From Endozoicomonas arenosclerae (lineage in GTDB: Bacteria; Pseudomonadota; Gammaproteobacteria; Pseudomonadales; Endozoicomonadaceae): a DNA stretch of 36,962 bases. Made by a program: the position numbers and the translations under genes. This document shows positions 22,138-31,521 of this stretch, one piece after another. The DNA is taken from positions 1-36,962 of the forward strand of contig NZ_LASA01000114.1 in NCBI RefSeq assembly GCF_001562015.1. The letters are read 5' to 3'. The notes beneath the pieces were generated by a model, which was given only the letters and a program-made list of their open reading frames with translations, was not told the DNA's origin and did no database searches. Each line of letters begins with the position of its first letter. Positions within the stretch are counted from its first letter, which is position 1.

Positions 22138-23628
22138 TTACTGGGTAGGTGACAACAATCCGGTCCATTGCCACCATGTCATGGCAAACAGTACAAAGGT
22201 CAGCAGGCTGGCCAGCGTCAACAGCAGGCCTATACGTACAAACGTTTTTGCCTGAAAAGTACCTGTTGAGTACGCCACCATGTTTTGGGGAGCGTTCACC
22301 GGCAGAATCATGCCAAAGCTGACGGCAAACAGTTGCAGTAACACCAGCCCCATGGCGTTGTGCATCATGCTGTCCGGCAGAGTGTCCGAGAAGGCCAGAA
22401 AGACCGGCAAAACCGCAACCGTCAGGCTCATGGCGGAAGCAAAACCCAGGTGCATAACTACCGTGAACAGGGTCATAACAAAGACCAATAAAGCGATGGA
22501 CATGGTGTGAATTTCCATTGAGGAAAAACACATTTCAGCCAGCCAGGCGGCGGCTCCTGTATTCACCAGCTGTTGGCCCAGGCTGATGCTGACACCGAAC
22601 ATCACTATCACACCCCAGGGGATTCGCTTTTCCACTTCTTTCCAACTGTCAAAAACCCCAATGCCCGGCAACAAAAGACTGACGGCCATTAATAACATCG
22701 TGGCGGGAACGGTGATGTGATGAAGAGTGCCCTCTGTTACCCAAAGGCTGATCAGGAGCACGGTAAATAGAGCCAATTTTTTTTGCCGGGTAGTCCAGGG
22801 GTCAGAGGATGAGTGCAGTGAGTCGGCAATATTGTTTTTGATTGTGTGCCCATTCATTTCCATTTTCAGAATGAAAAACAGAATCACCGTCATCAGGGCA
22901 GACCAGGGACCCGCATTAATCAACCACTGAATCCAGGTCATGGTGAAGCCGCTGTGTTCATACATTAATTCAAGCCCTGCCACGTTGTGGCCTGTGGCTG
23001 TCATGACGCCTACGTTCCAGATGGTACTGACCTGGGCAGCGCCAATGACCAGTATGGCGGCCAGTCGGCTTTTTGGATCCAGCCCAAGTGTTGCGACCAC
23101 ACCTGCCAGAATAGGCACCTGAACTGCTGTACGTCCGGTAGGTGAGGGGATCATAAATGAAAATACCACCCCTACCAGCAAGCAGCCTGCAATGATCGCT
23201 CCGGGACTGGGATGAATACGGGAAAGAATGGCCAGAGCAATTCGCTTGTCCAGTTCGGTGGATTGCATGGCAGCGGCCATAATCAGAGCCCCGGCAATCA
23301 CAATAATGCTGGGGGATGAAAAGCCTTTCATGGCCAGCCCAAGTGCTTTACTGGTGCCAAGAACGGCGCCTGTCTCACTACTGGGAACAATGCCGATGAG
23401 CAGAGTGACCAGAGCTGCAATCAATAATGCACTGATAGGGTAAGCCAGCGCTTCTGTCACCCAGAGGATGACGGCCATTACCAGAATACCCAGCATGATC
23501 TGCCCGTAGGCAGTCAGACCTTCCAAAGGTAAAGAGATCACCAGCAAGAGTGCGCAGAGTGACAGGGGAACGGCCAGTCGGGCTGTCCATTGTTTAAAGG
23601 CAGAGGGGTTTTCCAGATGGCTGGACAC
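22138..23628 (-). CDS. DASS/SLC13 family sodium-coupled anion symporter
   Basis: This 496-residue membrane protein has about 12 hydrophobic segments. It keeps the two pore motifs of the divalent anion:sodium symporters in variant form: SPTGRTAVQVP (from S162) in place of the usual SNTATA, and LPVNAPQNMVAYSTG in the second half. Other family blocks are WVTEALAYPISALLIAAL and LWVTEGTLHHITVPATMLLMA. Likely substrates are dicarboxylates, sulfate or sulfonates; the altered first motif makes the choice uncertain. It is preceded by a 1,039-residue gene on the same strand 82 bases upstream and followed by a REP-like repeat. Confidence 0.87.
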   Translation of the reverse strand: MSSHLENPSAFKQWTARLAVPLSLCALLLVISLPLEGLTAYGQIMLGILVMAVILWVTEALAYPISALLIAALVTLLIGIVPSSETGAVLGTSKALGLAMKGFSSPSIIVIAGALIMAAAMQSTELDKRIALAILSRIHPSPGAIIAGCLLVGVVFSFMIPSPTGRTAVQVPILAGVVATLGLDPKSRLAAILVIGAAQVSTIWNVGVMTATGHNVAGLELMYEHSGFTMTWIQWLINAGPWSALMTVILFFILKMEMNGHTIKNNIADSLHSSSDPWTTRQKKLALFTVLLISLWVTEGTLHHITVPATMLLMAVSLLLPGIGVFDSWKEVEKRIPWGVIVMFGVSISLGQQLVNTGAAAWLAEMCFSSMEIHTMSIALLVFVMTLFTVVMHLGFASAMSLTVAVLPVFLAFSDTLPDSMMHNAMGLVLLQLFAVSFGMILPVNAPQNMVAYSTGTFQAKTFVRIGLLLTLASLLTFVLFAMTWWQWTGLLSPTQ

Positions 23629-23710
23629 GATACAACCTCATTCGATTATTAGTGTTGGTTGAGAGGGGAGAAAACACTAAAGTTTAATCAAGGTTTGGCA
23701 GCTTGCAGGA

Positions 23711-26700
23711 TTAATCCTCGGCGGTGACAAAAGATTGCAGTTTTTCATAGTGTCCTTCCATCAGGCCCGTATCTTCGAGCAGGTTTTCAAGGTCATTCAG
23801 ATGACCTGCCGGGGTGTGATGCTCTGACAGTTTTTCAGTCAGCTCCTGACAGCGAAAAATATGCTCTCTGGCTGCACTCTGATTAGCTTCTGCAGACAAA
23901 GGATTATTGACTGCTGCAGGTCCGATGGCGGTTATGGTCAGAATAGTACTGTTGTAGGCTTCCAGGGTTTCCACAGGGGGGGCGAGATAGGTATGTTCGG
24001 GTGTAAAGGTTAATAAAGAATCATCTATTAGATGTTCAGGCCGTATGCCTCTTTTGGGTAAATGCATCTGGACGGCAACCGTCTCGAACCATGCGGCCAG
24101 GATTTGCTGTTGCACGATTGCAGACTCTTCTGGAGTGGCCTCCAGGTGTTGGAGATAAGCGTCGGCAGCCTGAAGAAATTTTATCAGTGGGGGAGGGAGT
24201 TCCATATCCAGCTGAAGAGAATCCCGATGTTCAGAATGAATGGTTTTCAGATGCATCGGTGTATTCTTCATGGCGACATACAGGTTTTTTATCTCTTGCA
24301 CAGGTTTATATTGGCTTCTGTTCTCGAAGTTGACCTTGTGTTCAATCAGTTCCAGCTGGATACCGGATTGTATGTGTTCTCTTACGTTGGGCAGTGGCTG
24401 AGCTCTGTGCCCGAGTCTTTCCGTCATGTTTCTGACCAGAGACTGTCTGAAGGATTTGTCTGGAACAATAACATCGAAAGGGCTCTCTCCCAGAGGCTTT
24501 GTCAGGGTAGGGGATTGGGATACTGAAAAAGCACACCGACAGGCGAGGCGCTGGGTTGGTGTGGCTTGTACATGGCTGACAACCTTCTGTGTCTTGTTGG
24601 TCGCGGTCTCTGTTTCCAGGTATTTCGAGCTGGGAGCGTTGGGTGCTCTTCGAGCATTAATCAACAGGTCTACCGGAGTCTTGTTTCTATGAGGTGTGGA
24701 TTGACCCTGGCGCTCAAGGTGGACAAGGTATTTACCATCAGGCTGATCAGGTTCTTCAATATCTGTGACTTGGGCGTTGGATATCATGGTAAGTGGCGTT
24801 GAGTCTTTCTTTGTGATTTCAAGGACCTGATTCCAAAGAGCCTGGTGAAGCGAGCCTGCTGAAATTTCCCCAAACCCGTCTTGATGAATCAGACCCGAAC
24901 TTTTGCCTGCATACTCGAGAGCAGGTGCAGAAGTGAAAAGTTGATAGAATTGTCCACCCAAATAAAAGCGCAGCGATTCTATCCACTGAGGATCCAGCCT
25001 GACGGTTTCGGAAGGGTTGAAGAGAATTTCCGGACTCAGCAGCAGGGTAACATCTGCACCAGCTTCCACTTGTGTTAGAGCCGCCAGCAGACCATGGAAG
25101 CTTGAGCCATCTATGAGTACTTTTGGGTGGTATTGGGCTTGGTGATGTTTGTTTACAATCCAGTTGCTTAATGTGGCACTTATTTCAGGGCTATCCAGGC
25201 TGGCAAGTTCATATAGCTTATACAGTGAAGGTCTTGCATCATCATCAGGCCAGTTACGGCCATCCAGCAGGAGTGAATCGCCCCATTTTCTTCCCAGAAT
25301 CTGGGCAATTTCAAGTTTCTGTTTTTTAGCGGCGACAACGGCCTGCAACTCTTCAGGGTCCAGCCTTTCACCTTCTCTGACTTTTTGTCGGACTCGTGAA
25401 GGGTCAATCTCTTTCAACTGATCAACCAGCTGAGCGAAAGATTCATGATCTGTGCTGTAAGTTAACAGTTCATCCTTGAGCTGTGCTCTGACGTTGACTT
25501 CCTTCGACCTGACTTTCAGTGGCTTATCGCTTTCATCAGGATCGTAAACTTCAAAGCCAAGGTCTTCCATTAATTCATCGGTATCTTTGACTTGCTCAAG
25601 AAACTCTAACTGAAGAGCATCCACTCTTTTGGCTGGATCGCCATTGGGGTGAAGTACTTTACGAAAACTGTTTTCATGGATGTCCCTGACCAGGTGACCT
25701 GTGAGTTTTAAGCGCTGCGGAGTACTGATCTCGCTCATAGCATTCAAATGTTCGCTGAAGGCCTTTGGAGGCATGTCAATTTTCAACATCCGGACAGCCT
25801 GCCACATCTTTTCGGTTTGCAGTTTCTTGTAGTGAGAAGACAGACCGGCAGCCTCGAAATCTTCATCCAGCTGCTCTTTCAAAGCTACCGCATCGTCCGA
25901 GCCTTGCTCAAGAAACTCACTTGTGTAATACAACCAGAGAAAATGCCCAGTGTCGTTCAGGTTGATATTAGGTCGTTTGCTCGCTAATTCTTCACAGGCA
26001 TCCTTAAGCATTTCTGCAGGTTTTTTCGGAAAAATAACCGGTTCTTCAAGGTTATCCAGAGGAACCAGGTCAATTGGTCCAGAGACATTAAAAACGGGGG
26101 CGTGGGCAGCCTCTTCGGGTAAGTCCACAGGTGTGGGTGTATATGGAATACCGCCTGAGCTCATTGGAGTCGGTATGATTTCGGAAGAGGTTGGTTGCAA
26201 GGGGGTCGATTCAAAATCAACCAGTCTGGATGAATCCAGCTTTACCTCTTCTTCAGTCGGAGGCGTTACCACTACGGTGGGCGGTGTAAATGGAATGGGA
26301 GGCTTTTCTCTCTGGTCTTTCTTGTGGATAACTTTAGCCGGACGACTCTCTTTCAAAGCGTCAGGAAACCGGTGTCGGTTGGGGTTTCTGGGTACCCGTT
26401 TGGCGGGTCCGTTGGACTTCATGGCATCAACAAGCTTGATTCTTCTTTTTGGGAGAGGCTTTGAAGGTGCTGGTTTTTTCTTCTGTACCGGGGCCAGCAG
26501 CAGGGCTTCGTTGGCGATGATTGTGCTGGCATCGCTTTTTGTAAAAAAGGAGTAGCGGTTGGCTTTGGCACCTTCAACGATCTGTTTTCTCAGAGAGAGG
26601 CTGGTGTCAGGTTGGCCGATCACCTCTACGACCATATCCCTGAGCTGCTTTTCGGCTGCTTTATTCCGGCGGTGGGACAGCTGCCAGGCTTTTTTTCTGG

Positions 26701-26830
26701 CAGCGTTGGTGGGCGAAGTTTCAACAACCAGTTTTCCCTTGTGCAGCGTCACGCGACTGGCCCTGCCTTCCTGGGCGGCCTGATCGAGTTTTTGCAGGTT
26801 CTGGCTCAGCTGCTGTTCAATAGTGAGCAT
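23711..26830 (-). CDS. large protein of unknown function with a possible degenerate FAD-binding domain
   Basis: The 1,039-residue protein has no signal peptide or membrane span. Residues 1-110 are basic and helical. About 115-240 is Pro/Thr/Lys-rich and probably disordered (PPIPFTPPTVVVTPPTEEE). About 270-510 is charged and helical. At 570-600, KVLIDGSSFHGLLAALTQVE and AGADVTLLL resemble the Rossmann entry of FAD monooxygenases, but GxGxxG is degraded to DGSSFHG. GEISAGSLHQALWNQVLE (about 654-671), then AQVTDIEEP and TPVDLLINARRAP, follow in the order seen in such enzymes. The rest is unrecognised. A large, multi-domain, partly disordered protein in a possible host-associated bacterium could be an effector, but no secretion signal was identified. 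The ribosome binding site is weak. Confidence 0.6.
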   Translation of the reverse strand: MLTIEQQLSQNLQKLDQAAQEGRASRVTLHKGKLVVETSPTNAARKKAWQLSHRRNKAAEKQLRDMVVEVIGQPDTSLSLRKQIVEGAKANRYSFFTKSDASTIIANEALLLAPVQKKKPAPSKPLPKRRIKLVDAMKSNGPAKRVPRNPNRHRFPDALKESRPAKVIHKKDQREKPPIPFTPPTVVVTPPTEEEVKLDSSRLVDFESTPLQPTSSEIIPTPMSSGGIPYTPTPVDLPEEAAHAPVFNVSGPIDLVPLDNLEEPVIFPKKPAEMLKDACEELASKRPNINLNDTGHFLWLYYTSEFLEQGSDDAVALKEQLDEDFEAAGLSSHYKKLQTEKMWQAVRMLKIDMPPKAFSEHLNAMSEISTPQRLKLTGHLVRDIHENSFRKVLHPNGDPAKRVDALQLEFLEQVKDTDELMEDLGFEVYDPDESDKPLKVRSKEVNVRAQLKDELLTYSTDHESFAQLVDQLKEIDPSRVRQKVREGERLDPEELQAVVAAKKQKLEIAQILGRKWGDSLLLDGRNWPDDDARPSLYKLYELASLDSPEISATLSNWIVNKHHQAQYHPKVLIDGSSFHGLLAALTQVEAGADVTLLLSPEILFNPSETVRLDPQWIESLRFYLGGQFYQLFTSAPALEYAGKSSGLIHQDGFGEISAGSLHQALWNQVLEITKKDSTPLTMISNAQVTDIEEPDQPDGKYLVHLERQGQSTPHRNKTPVDLLINARRAPNAPSSKYLETETATNKTQKVVSHVQATPTQRLACRCAFSVSQSPTLTKPLGESPFDVIVPDKSFRQSLVRNMTERLGHRAQPLPNVREHIQSGIQLELIEHKVNFENRSQYKPVQEIKNLYVAMKNTPMHLKTIHSEHRDSLQLDMELPPPLIKFLQAADAYLQHLEATPEESAIVQQQILAAWFETVAVQMHLPKRGIRPEHLIDDSLLTFTPEHTYLAPPVETLEAYNSTILTITAIGPAAVNNPLSAEANQSAAREHIFRCQELTEKLSEHHTPAGHLNDLENLLEDTGLMEGHYEKLQSFVTAED

Positions 26831-26950
26831 GGTTGTGTCTGGCCTTTTGGGCGGAGTCCATCACTTTATTTAGCGGCAGGGTGGCGGGTCGGTAAAGCGG
26901 GAAAAGAATATCCATAAATATATTGTGGTTATTAATACTGGCTATATAAT

Positions 26951-26974
26951 GCCCAACGACTTCAGCCGTTGGGC
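26951..26974. repeat. hairpin resembling an IS200/IS605-family end
   Basis: GCCCAACG, ACTTCAGC, CGTTGGGC: a perfect 8-bp stem (26951-26958 with 26967-26974) whose loop TTCAG and following GGGAGTAGTTGTCC resemble the subterminal hairpins of IS200/IS605 elements. No transposase is nearby. It lies in the divergent intergenic region between the 1,039-residue gene and the cytochrome gene. Confidence 0.4.
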
Positions 26975-27038
26975 TTCAGGGAGTAGTTGTCCTTTCCGGC
27001 GGTGACTTATCCAATAAAAAAACAGGAAAAGAACAAGA

Positions 27039-27659
27039 ATGTACAAGTGGTGGATGCTGCTGACAGGGGTATTCAATATGGCTGTGGCGTCAGACTCTGT
27101 AGTCTTGCTGGACATGGCCAAAAAGAAAATGGCAGATCCTGCAACCTATGAACAGGCACTCAGGCTGGGTGAAGACCGGGTCGTATTGTGCGGTTACTGT
27201 CATGGTAAGGACGGCAACAGTGTCAGAACTTATATTCCTAATCTGGCTTCCCAGACGCCGGAATACCTGATCAACCAGTTTGAGAGTTTTGCCCGGGGAG
27301 AAAGGGAAAGTCCGGTTATGTCCAAGCTGGCCAACATTCTCAGTGATGATGAGCGGGTCAATATTGCGCTTTACTACAGCCAGCTGAAAGCTGAACCAAG
27401 AATGAGTCAGCAGCCGCAGCATGTGGCAGAGGGGGAAAGACTCTATTCAGGCAAGTGTGCTGTTTGCCACGGTGTTGATGCTAATGGTAATCATGCTATG
27501 CCCAGGCTTGCGGGTCAGCCTGAAGATTATCTGATGAATACTCTTGAGGCTTTTAAGGAAGGGAAAAGGCGCACCAACTCTCCCATGAGACCTGTGGCGG
27601 CAGAACTGGAAAGCTCTGATATTCAAGCACTATCGGCCTATCTAACCACACAGCCTTAA
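27039..27659 (+). CDS. diheme cytochrome c (c4-like), periplasmic
   Basis: The 206-residue protein has a short, weakly hydrophobic leader (WWMLLTGVFNMAVAS) and two class I cytochrome c domains. The heme-binding motifs are CGYCH (51-55) and CAVCH (140-144). Likely axial methionines are M94 (SPVMSKL) and M183 (NSPMRPV). Each domain has the PNLASQTPEYLINQF or PRLAGQPEDYLMNTL block typical of cytochrome c4. It would carry electrons in the periplasm to a terminal oxidase or another acceptor. The next gene, mobA, starts 111 bases later, so a link to a molybdoenzyme is possible but not shown. Confidence 0.9.
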   Translation: MYKWWMLLTGVFNMAVASDSVVLLDMAKKKMADPATYEQALRLGEDRVVLCGYCHGKDGNSVRTYIPNLASQTPEYLINQFESFARGERESPVMSKLANILSDDERVNIALYYSQLKAEPRMSQQPQHVAEGERLYSGKCAVCHGVDANGNHAMPRLAGQPEDYLMNTLEAFKEGKRRTNSPMRPVAAELESSDIQALSAYLTTQP

Positions 27660-27770
27660 CGTTGATCTGTCAGGCTGATAGAATCTCTGCCCGTATTTTT
27701 TCTTTCGCTATGAGCATTCGGAGGGAGGCAAAGTTCCTTCCGGCTTACTCAGAGTCAGGGCGTGGTTATT

Positions 27771-28370
27771 ATGGCCAAGACAATAGGACTGGTGCTGGCA
27801 GGCGGCCAGTCCTCTCGCATGGGGCAAGACAAAGCCCGTCTGATCTGGCAGAACATTCCTCTGTATCAACACATGCAAAATCTGTTACATGAATCCGGTG
27901 TGGATGACGTGTTGCTCAGTGGTGCCCAGTTTGGCCGTTTGGCGCTGCCGGATATTATTCCTGGTAAAGGTCCCCTGAGTGGCATTCATGGGGCAATAGC
28001 CGGTTTGCCTGACGGGGTATGCCTGTTAGTGGTACCGGTGGATATGCCATTGTTGCCAGCCGCTGCCTGCAAAAAACTGGTATCATCCCTCGCGATTCCC
28101 GAAAACAGGGCCAGACAAGTCGGGGCTGTGATGTTTGAAGCATTTACCCTGCCTCTGGTTCTAACGGTTAATTCTGATCTGCGTACCGCTGTTGAAAGTG
28201 CGTTGAGCAGTCAGAACCACAAAGATTATTCTCTCAGGCGCCTGTTTGATCGCTTACAGGGTGTCACTATTCCTCTTCCTGACGAAATGGAAGAGCGTTT
28301 CCAGAATACCAACACCCCTGAAGAGTGGCAGACAGCCAAAACCGCCCTGGGCGAAGAGAACACGGTTTAA
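27771..28370 (+). CDS. mobA: molybdenum cofactor guanylyltransferase
   Basis: MobA adds GMP to molybdopterin to make the bis-MGD cofactor used by DMSO reductase-family enzymes. The 199-residue protein opens with the nucleotide-binding motif GLVLAGGQSSRMGQDKARL, followed by DIIPGKGPLSGIHGAI and the metal-site strand LLVVPVDMPLLP. All are diagnostic. It starts the cofactor operon, 12 bases before moaB. An in-frame GTG 9 bases upstream is an alternative start; neither has a strong ribosome binding site. Confidence 0.93.
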   Translation: MAKTIGLVLAGGQSSRMGQDKARLIWQNIPLYQHMQNLLHESGVDDVLLSGAQFGRLALPDIIPGKGPLSGIHGAIAGLPDGVCLLVVPVDMPLLPAAACKKLVSSLAIPENRARQVGAVMFEAFTLPLVLTVNSDLRTAVESALSSQNHKDYSLRRLFDRLQGVTIPLPDEMEERFQNTNTPEEWQTAKTALGEENTV

Positions 28371-28382
28371 ACGGAGAGCATA

Positions 28383-28907
28383 ATGGCTCATAAGCAAGTC
28401 ACTGAATTTGTACCCCTGAATGTTGCGGTACTGACTGTTTCTGACACCCGTACCGAAGAAACGGATACCTCAGGCCATCTGCTGGTGGATAACCTGACGG
28501 CTACCGGCCATAAGCTGGCAGACAAGGCCATTGTAAAAGACGACATCTATAAGATTCGTGAAGTGGTTTCACGCTGGATTGCCTCGGAAACGGTTCAGGC
28601 CGTTCTGGTGACCGGTGGCACCGGCTTTTCTGGTCGTGACAGTACTCCTGAAGCGCTGCTGCCTATTTTTGACAAGGAAGTAGACGGCTATGGTGAATTG
28701 TTCCGTCAGCTTTCCTACGAGCAGATTGGTACCTCTACCATTCAGTCCAGAACGGTTGCAGGGTTTGCCAATGGCACAGTGATCTTTGTAATGCCCGGCT
28801 CCAACAATGCCTGCAAGACAGCCTGGGAAGGCATTATCAAAGAGCAGCTGGACAGTCGTCACCGTCCCTGCAACTTTGTCGAACAACTGAAAAAGGTTGA
28901 AGGCTGA
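28383..28907 (+). CDS. moaB: MoaB/Mog family molybdopterin protein
   Basis: This 174-residue single-domain protein of the MoaB/MogA fold has [17 protein letters not shown] at the N-terminus, [20 protein letters not shown] (the GGTG and DxTPEA molybdopterin-binding motifs), [19 protein letters not shown] and [18 protein letters not shown]. The family adenylates molybdopterin before metal insertion; MoaB of E. coli has an unclear role, but MoaB of other bacteria is active. It shares TGATG with moaC, indicating coupling. Confidence 0.92.
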   Translation: MAHKQVTEFVPLNVAVLTVSDTRTEETDTSGHLLVDNLTATGHKLADKAIVKDDIYKIREVVSRWIASETVQAVLVTGGTGFSGRDSTPEALLPIFDKEVDGYGELFRQLSYEQIGTSTIQSRTVAGFANGTVIFVMPGSNNACKTAWEGIIKEQLDSRHRPCNFVEQLKKVEG

Positions 28908-29401
28908 TGTCCCTGACTCATACCAACGACGAAGGAAAGGCCAGCATGGTAGACGTGGGTGACAAAGATGTTACCCGCAGAGAAGCCCGTGCTGAAGGCT
29001 TTGTGGTGATGAAGCCGGAAACATTGGCTCTGGTAGCAGACAACGGGCTGAAAAAAGGCGACGTTCTGGCGGTAGCACGCATTGCCGGTATTCAGGCTGC
29101 AAAGCAGTGCGGCAATCTGATTCCACTGTGTCACCCTCTGATGCTCAACTTTATTGGTGTTGAGTTTGAACTGGAGCCTGAGCAAAACCGTATTCGTATA
29201 GAAACCTGTTGTCGTCTTAGTGGAAAAACCGGTGTGGAGATGGAAGCACTTGCTGCCGCTTCTGTAGCAGCCCTGACCATCTACGACATGTGCAAGGCGG
29301 TAGACAAGGATATGCGGATTGAAGGGGTGCGAGTCCTGGAAAAGAGCGGTGGCAAGAGTGGGCACTATCAGGCAGAGCAGCAGGCGGAGAATCCATCATG
29401 A
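28907..29401 (+). CDS. moaC: cyclic pyranopterin monophosphate synthase
   Basis: MoaC converts the product of MoaA into cyclic pyranopterin monophosphate. The 164-residue protein has all the family blocks: [57 protein letters not shown], and the end [20 protein letters not shown] with [18 protein letters not shown] (active-site Lys and Asp). The start overlaps the moaB stop by one base, and the stop overlaps the moaD start (ATGA). MoaA, which acts just before it, is not encoded in this window. Confidence 0.95.
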   Translation: MSLTHTNDEGKASMVDVGDKDVTRREARAEGFVVMKPETLALVADNGLKKGDVLAVARIAGIQAAKQCGNLIPLCHPLMLNFIGVEFELEPEQNRIRIETCCRLSGKTGVEMEALAAASVAALTIYDMCKAVDKDMRIEGVRVLEKSGGKSGHYQAEQQAENPS

Positions 29402-29643
29402 TTAAGGTTCTGTTTTTTGCCAGTTACCGCGAAAAGCTGGGGGTTGATAGCCTGGAGCTGGATCAGATGCCTGCCAACCTTTCAGCCCTGCGTGAATTGC
29501 TCAGTGCAAAAGGGGCAGACTGGCAGGAAGTTGTCAATGATGCCCGCACACTCGTGGCTCTGAATCAGAGTATGACCCGAAAGGACTTTGAGCTGAGTGA
29601 CGGTGATGAAGTGGCTTTCTTCCCTCCGGTCACCGGAGGCTGA
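29398..29643 (+). CDS. moaD: molybdopterin synthase sulfur carrier subunit
   Basis: This 81-residue ubiquitin-fold protein starts [20 protein letters not shown] and ends [12 protein letters not shown]. The C-terminal Gly-Gly is where the thiocarboxylate forms, and PPV-GG is the usual tail. It donates sulfur within the MoaD2-MoaE2 complex. The ATG overlaps the moaC stop by 4 bases (ATGA), so the two are translationally coupled, and moaE begins 2 bases after its stop. Confidence 0.94.
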   Translation: MIKVLFFASYREKLGVDSLELDQMPANLSALRELLSAKGADWQEVVNDARTLVALNQSMTRKDFELSDGDEVAFFPPVTGG

Positions 29644-29645
29644 TC

Positions 29646-30095
29646 ATGATCTCGATACAGCAGGAAGATTTTGATCCGGGCTATGAGCAGGATCAGCTCA
29701 GCCAAAGTACGGGGACTGGTGCTGTTGTCACTTTTTCAGGTTTGGTCAGAGACGAGAATCTGGGTGACGATGTCGGTGGGCTGTACCTCGAACACTACCC
29801 GGGGATGACTGAAAAAGCTCTGCAGGAAATCATTGAGGAAGCGGCTGAACGCTGGCCGCTGCAGGCGATCAAGGTGATTCACAGGGTAGGGCAGTTGCAT
29901 CCTGGTGACCGGATTGTTTTTGTGGGTGTTGCCAGTGCCCATCGCAAAGCGGCCTTTGAGATCTGTGAATTTGTCATGGATTACCTGAAAACCCGTGCAC
30001 CTTTCTGGAAAAAAGAAACCACTCCGGAGGGGGATCGCTGGGTAGATGCCCGTGAATCTGATGATGTAGCAGCGAAACGCTGGAATCAGGAGTAA
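29646..30095 (+). CDS. moaE: molybdopterin synthase catalytic subunit
   Basis: The 149-residue large subunit of molybdopterin synthase inserts the dithiolene sulfurs into cPMP. Characteristic blocks are GAVVTFSGLVRDENLGDDVG, LYLEHYPGMTEKALQEI, IHRVGQLHPGDRIVFVGVAS followed by AHRKAAFEICEFVMDYLKTR, and the catalytic region APFWKKETTPEGDRWVDA with the paired lysines. It follows moaD by 2 bases and precedes modA by 2 bases, so the operon continues. Confidence 0.95.
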   Translation: MISIQQEDFDPGYEQDQLSQSTGTGAVVTFSGLVRDENLGDDVGGLYLEHYPGMTEKALQEIIEEAAERWPLQAIKVIHRVGQLHPGDRIVFVGVASAHRKAAFEICEFVMDYLKTRAPFWKKETTPEGDRWVDARESDDVAAKRWNQE

Positions 30096-30097
30096 TA

Positions 30098-30847
30098 GTG
30101 AAGTATTGGTTGGCTATTCTGACGGTGCTGTTCAGTATGAACAGCATGGCGGTTGATCTTCGAGTGGCGGTATCGGCTAACTTCAAGCCGGTTCTTGAAC
30201 ATCTGGCTGAACAGTTCAATCAGCAAACCGGTAATAAGGTGACGGTTTCATCCGCTTCAACCGGTGTGCTGTATAACCAGATTATGCATGGAGCGCCTTT
30301 TGATCTGTTTTTCTCTGCAGATCAGGCTAGGCCGCTGGAGCTCGAAAAAAACGGCAAAGCCTTTGCTGACAGTCGCAAGACTTATGCTTACGGTCGTTTA
30401 GTATTGTGGGATCGTTCTAAAGACCATAAAAAGCCGTATACCGTTGAGCAGTTGAAAGGCTGGAAAGGTAAGTTGGCCATTGCTAACCCTAAAACGGCTC
30501 CCTATGGCCTGGCAGCTGAACAGTCTCTTGAAAAGCTGGGGTTGTGGCAAGGCTTCCATGGACGTTTAGTTCAGGGGGCAAACATCCAGCAGACCTGGCA
30601 ATTTGTAGCCAGTGGGAATGTTGAGATGGGACTGGTGGCTTTATCCCAGCTAAAGGGCGATGAACTCAAACAGATCACTCATGTTCCTGAAAAGCTATAT
30701 GAGCCGATTCGTCAGGATATGGTGATCCTGAAAAGTACAAAGAATGGTAAAGCGGCCAGAGCCTTTTCTGATTTTGTACTGTCCTCACCATCCCAAAACT
30801 ATATTGCCGAGCATGGTTATTTTCCTTCAAAGGATAAGGCTGAATAA
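30098..30847 (+). CDS. modA: molybdate ABC transporter, periplasmic binding protein
   Basis: ModA captures molybdate or tungstate. The 249-residue precursor begins at GTG with a signal peptide (MKYWLAILTVLFSMNSMA) and then VDLRVAVSANFKPVLEHLAE. Family blocks are VTVSSASTGVLYNQIMHGAP, FDLFFSADQARPLELEKNG, GRLVLW, and the NPKTAPYGLAAEQSLEKLG motif that contributes to the oxyanion site. It ends RAFSDFVLSSPSQNYIAEHG. The start is fixed by the gene order: it begins 2 bases after moaE and overlaps modB (TAATG). Confidence 0.95.
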   Translation: MKYWLAILTVLFSMNSMAVDLRVAVSANFKPVLEHLAEQFNQQTGNKVTVSSASTGVLYNQIMHGAPFDLFFSADQARPLELEKNGKAFADSRKTYAYGRLVLWDRSKDHKKPYTVEQLKGWKGKLAIANPKTAPYGLAAEQSLEKLGLWQGFHGRLVQGANIQQTWQFVASGNVEMGLVALSQLKGDELKQITHVPEKLYEPIRQDMVILKSTKNGKAARAFSDFVLSSPSQNYIAEHGYFPSKDKAE

Positions 30848-31521
30848 TGCTGACAACAGCCATTTGGCTGACCATTAAATTAGCGCTGATTACCACGGTT
30901 CTATTAATGCTGGTGGGGATTCCTCTGGCCTGGAAACTGGCCAATATGAAGAGTCGTTGCCGGCCATTGATAGAAGCATTTGTTGGCTTGCCCCTGGTGT
31001 TACCGCCCACCGTTCTGGGCTTTTATCTACTTATTGCCTTCTCACCTGAAAATACGTTGGGCCAGTGGTGGGTTGATTTAACCGGTTCAACGCTGGCGTT
31101 CAGTTTCTCCGGCCTGGTCGTGGCTTCAGTACTGTATTCATTGCCTTTTGTCGTACAACCCCTGCAGAGAGCGTTTGAACAGCTGGATCATGGGTTATTG
31201 GAAGCGGCCTCAATGCTGGGAGCCAGCAGACTGGATCGCTTTATGAATATTGTTTTACCCAATTCTATACGTGCATTGTTGCTTGCAGGTTGTATGGGAT
31301 TTGCTCATACCGTGGGTGAGTTTGGTGTTGTGCTAATGATTGGTGGCAATATTCCTGGCGAAACCCAGGTGCTCTCCATAGCTCTTTATGATGCAGTTGA
31401 AACCCAACAGTTTGACCAGGCTCATACCATGGCAGCCGGATTGCTGGTATTTGCCCTGATGATGCTGGTAGCCCTGTACAGCATTGATAAAAGGCATGTT
31501 TCAGGAGTGAGAAACCACTGA
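30847..31521 (+). CDS. modB: molybdate ABC transporter permease
   Basis: The 224-residue inner-membrane permease has about five spans, for example IKLALITTVLLMLVGIPLAW and FVGLPLVLPPTVLGFYLLIA. The EAA loop that docks the ATPase is EAASMLGASRLDRFMNIVLP. The HTVGEFGVVLMIGGNIPGET block is typical of ModB and related oxyanion permeases. It overlaps modA at its start and modC at its end (TGATG), so the three subunits are made together. Confidence 0.95.
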   Translation: MLTTAIWLTIKLALITTVLLMLVGIPLAWKLANMKSRCRPLIEAFVGLPLVLPPTVLGFYLLIAFSPENTLGQWWVDLTGSTLAFSFSGLVVASVLYSLPFVVQPLQRAFEQLDHGLLEAASMLGASRLDRFMNIVLPNSIRALLLAGCMGFAHTVGEFGVVLMIGGNIPGETQVLSIALYDAVETQQFDQAHTMAAGLLVFALMMLVALYSIDKRHVSGVRNH

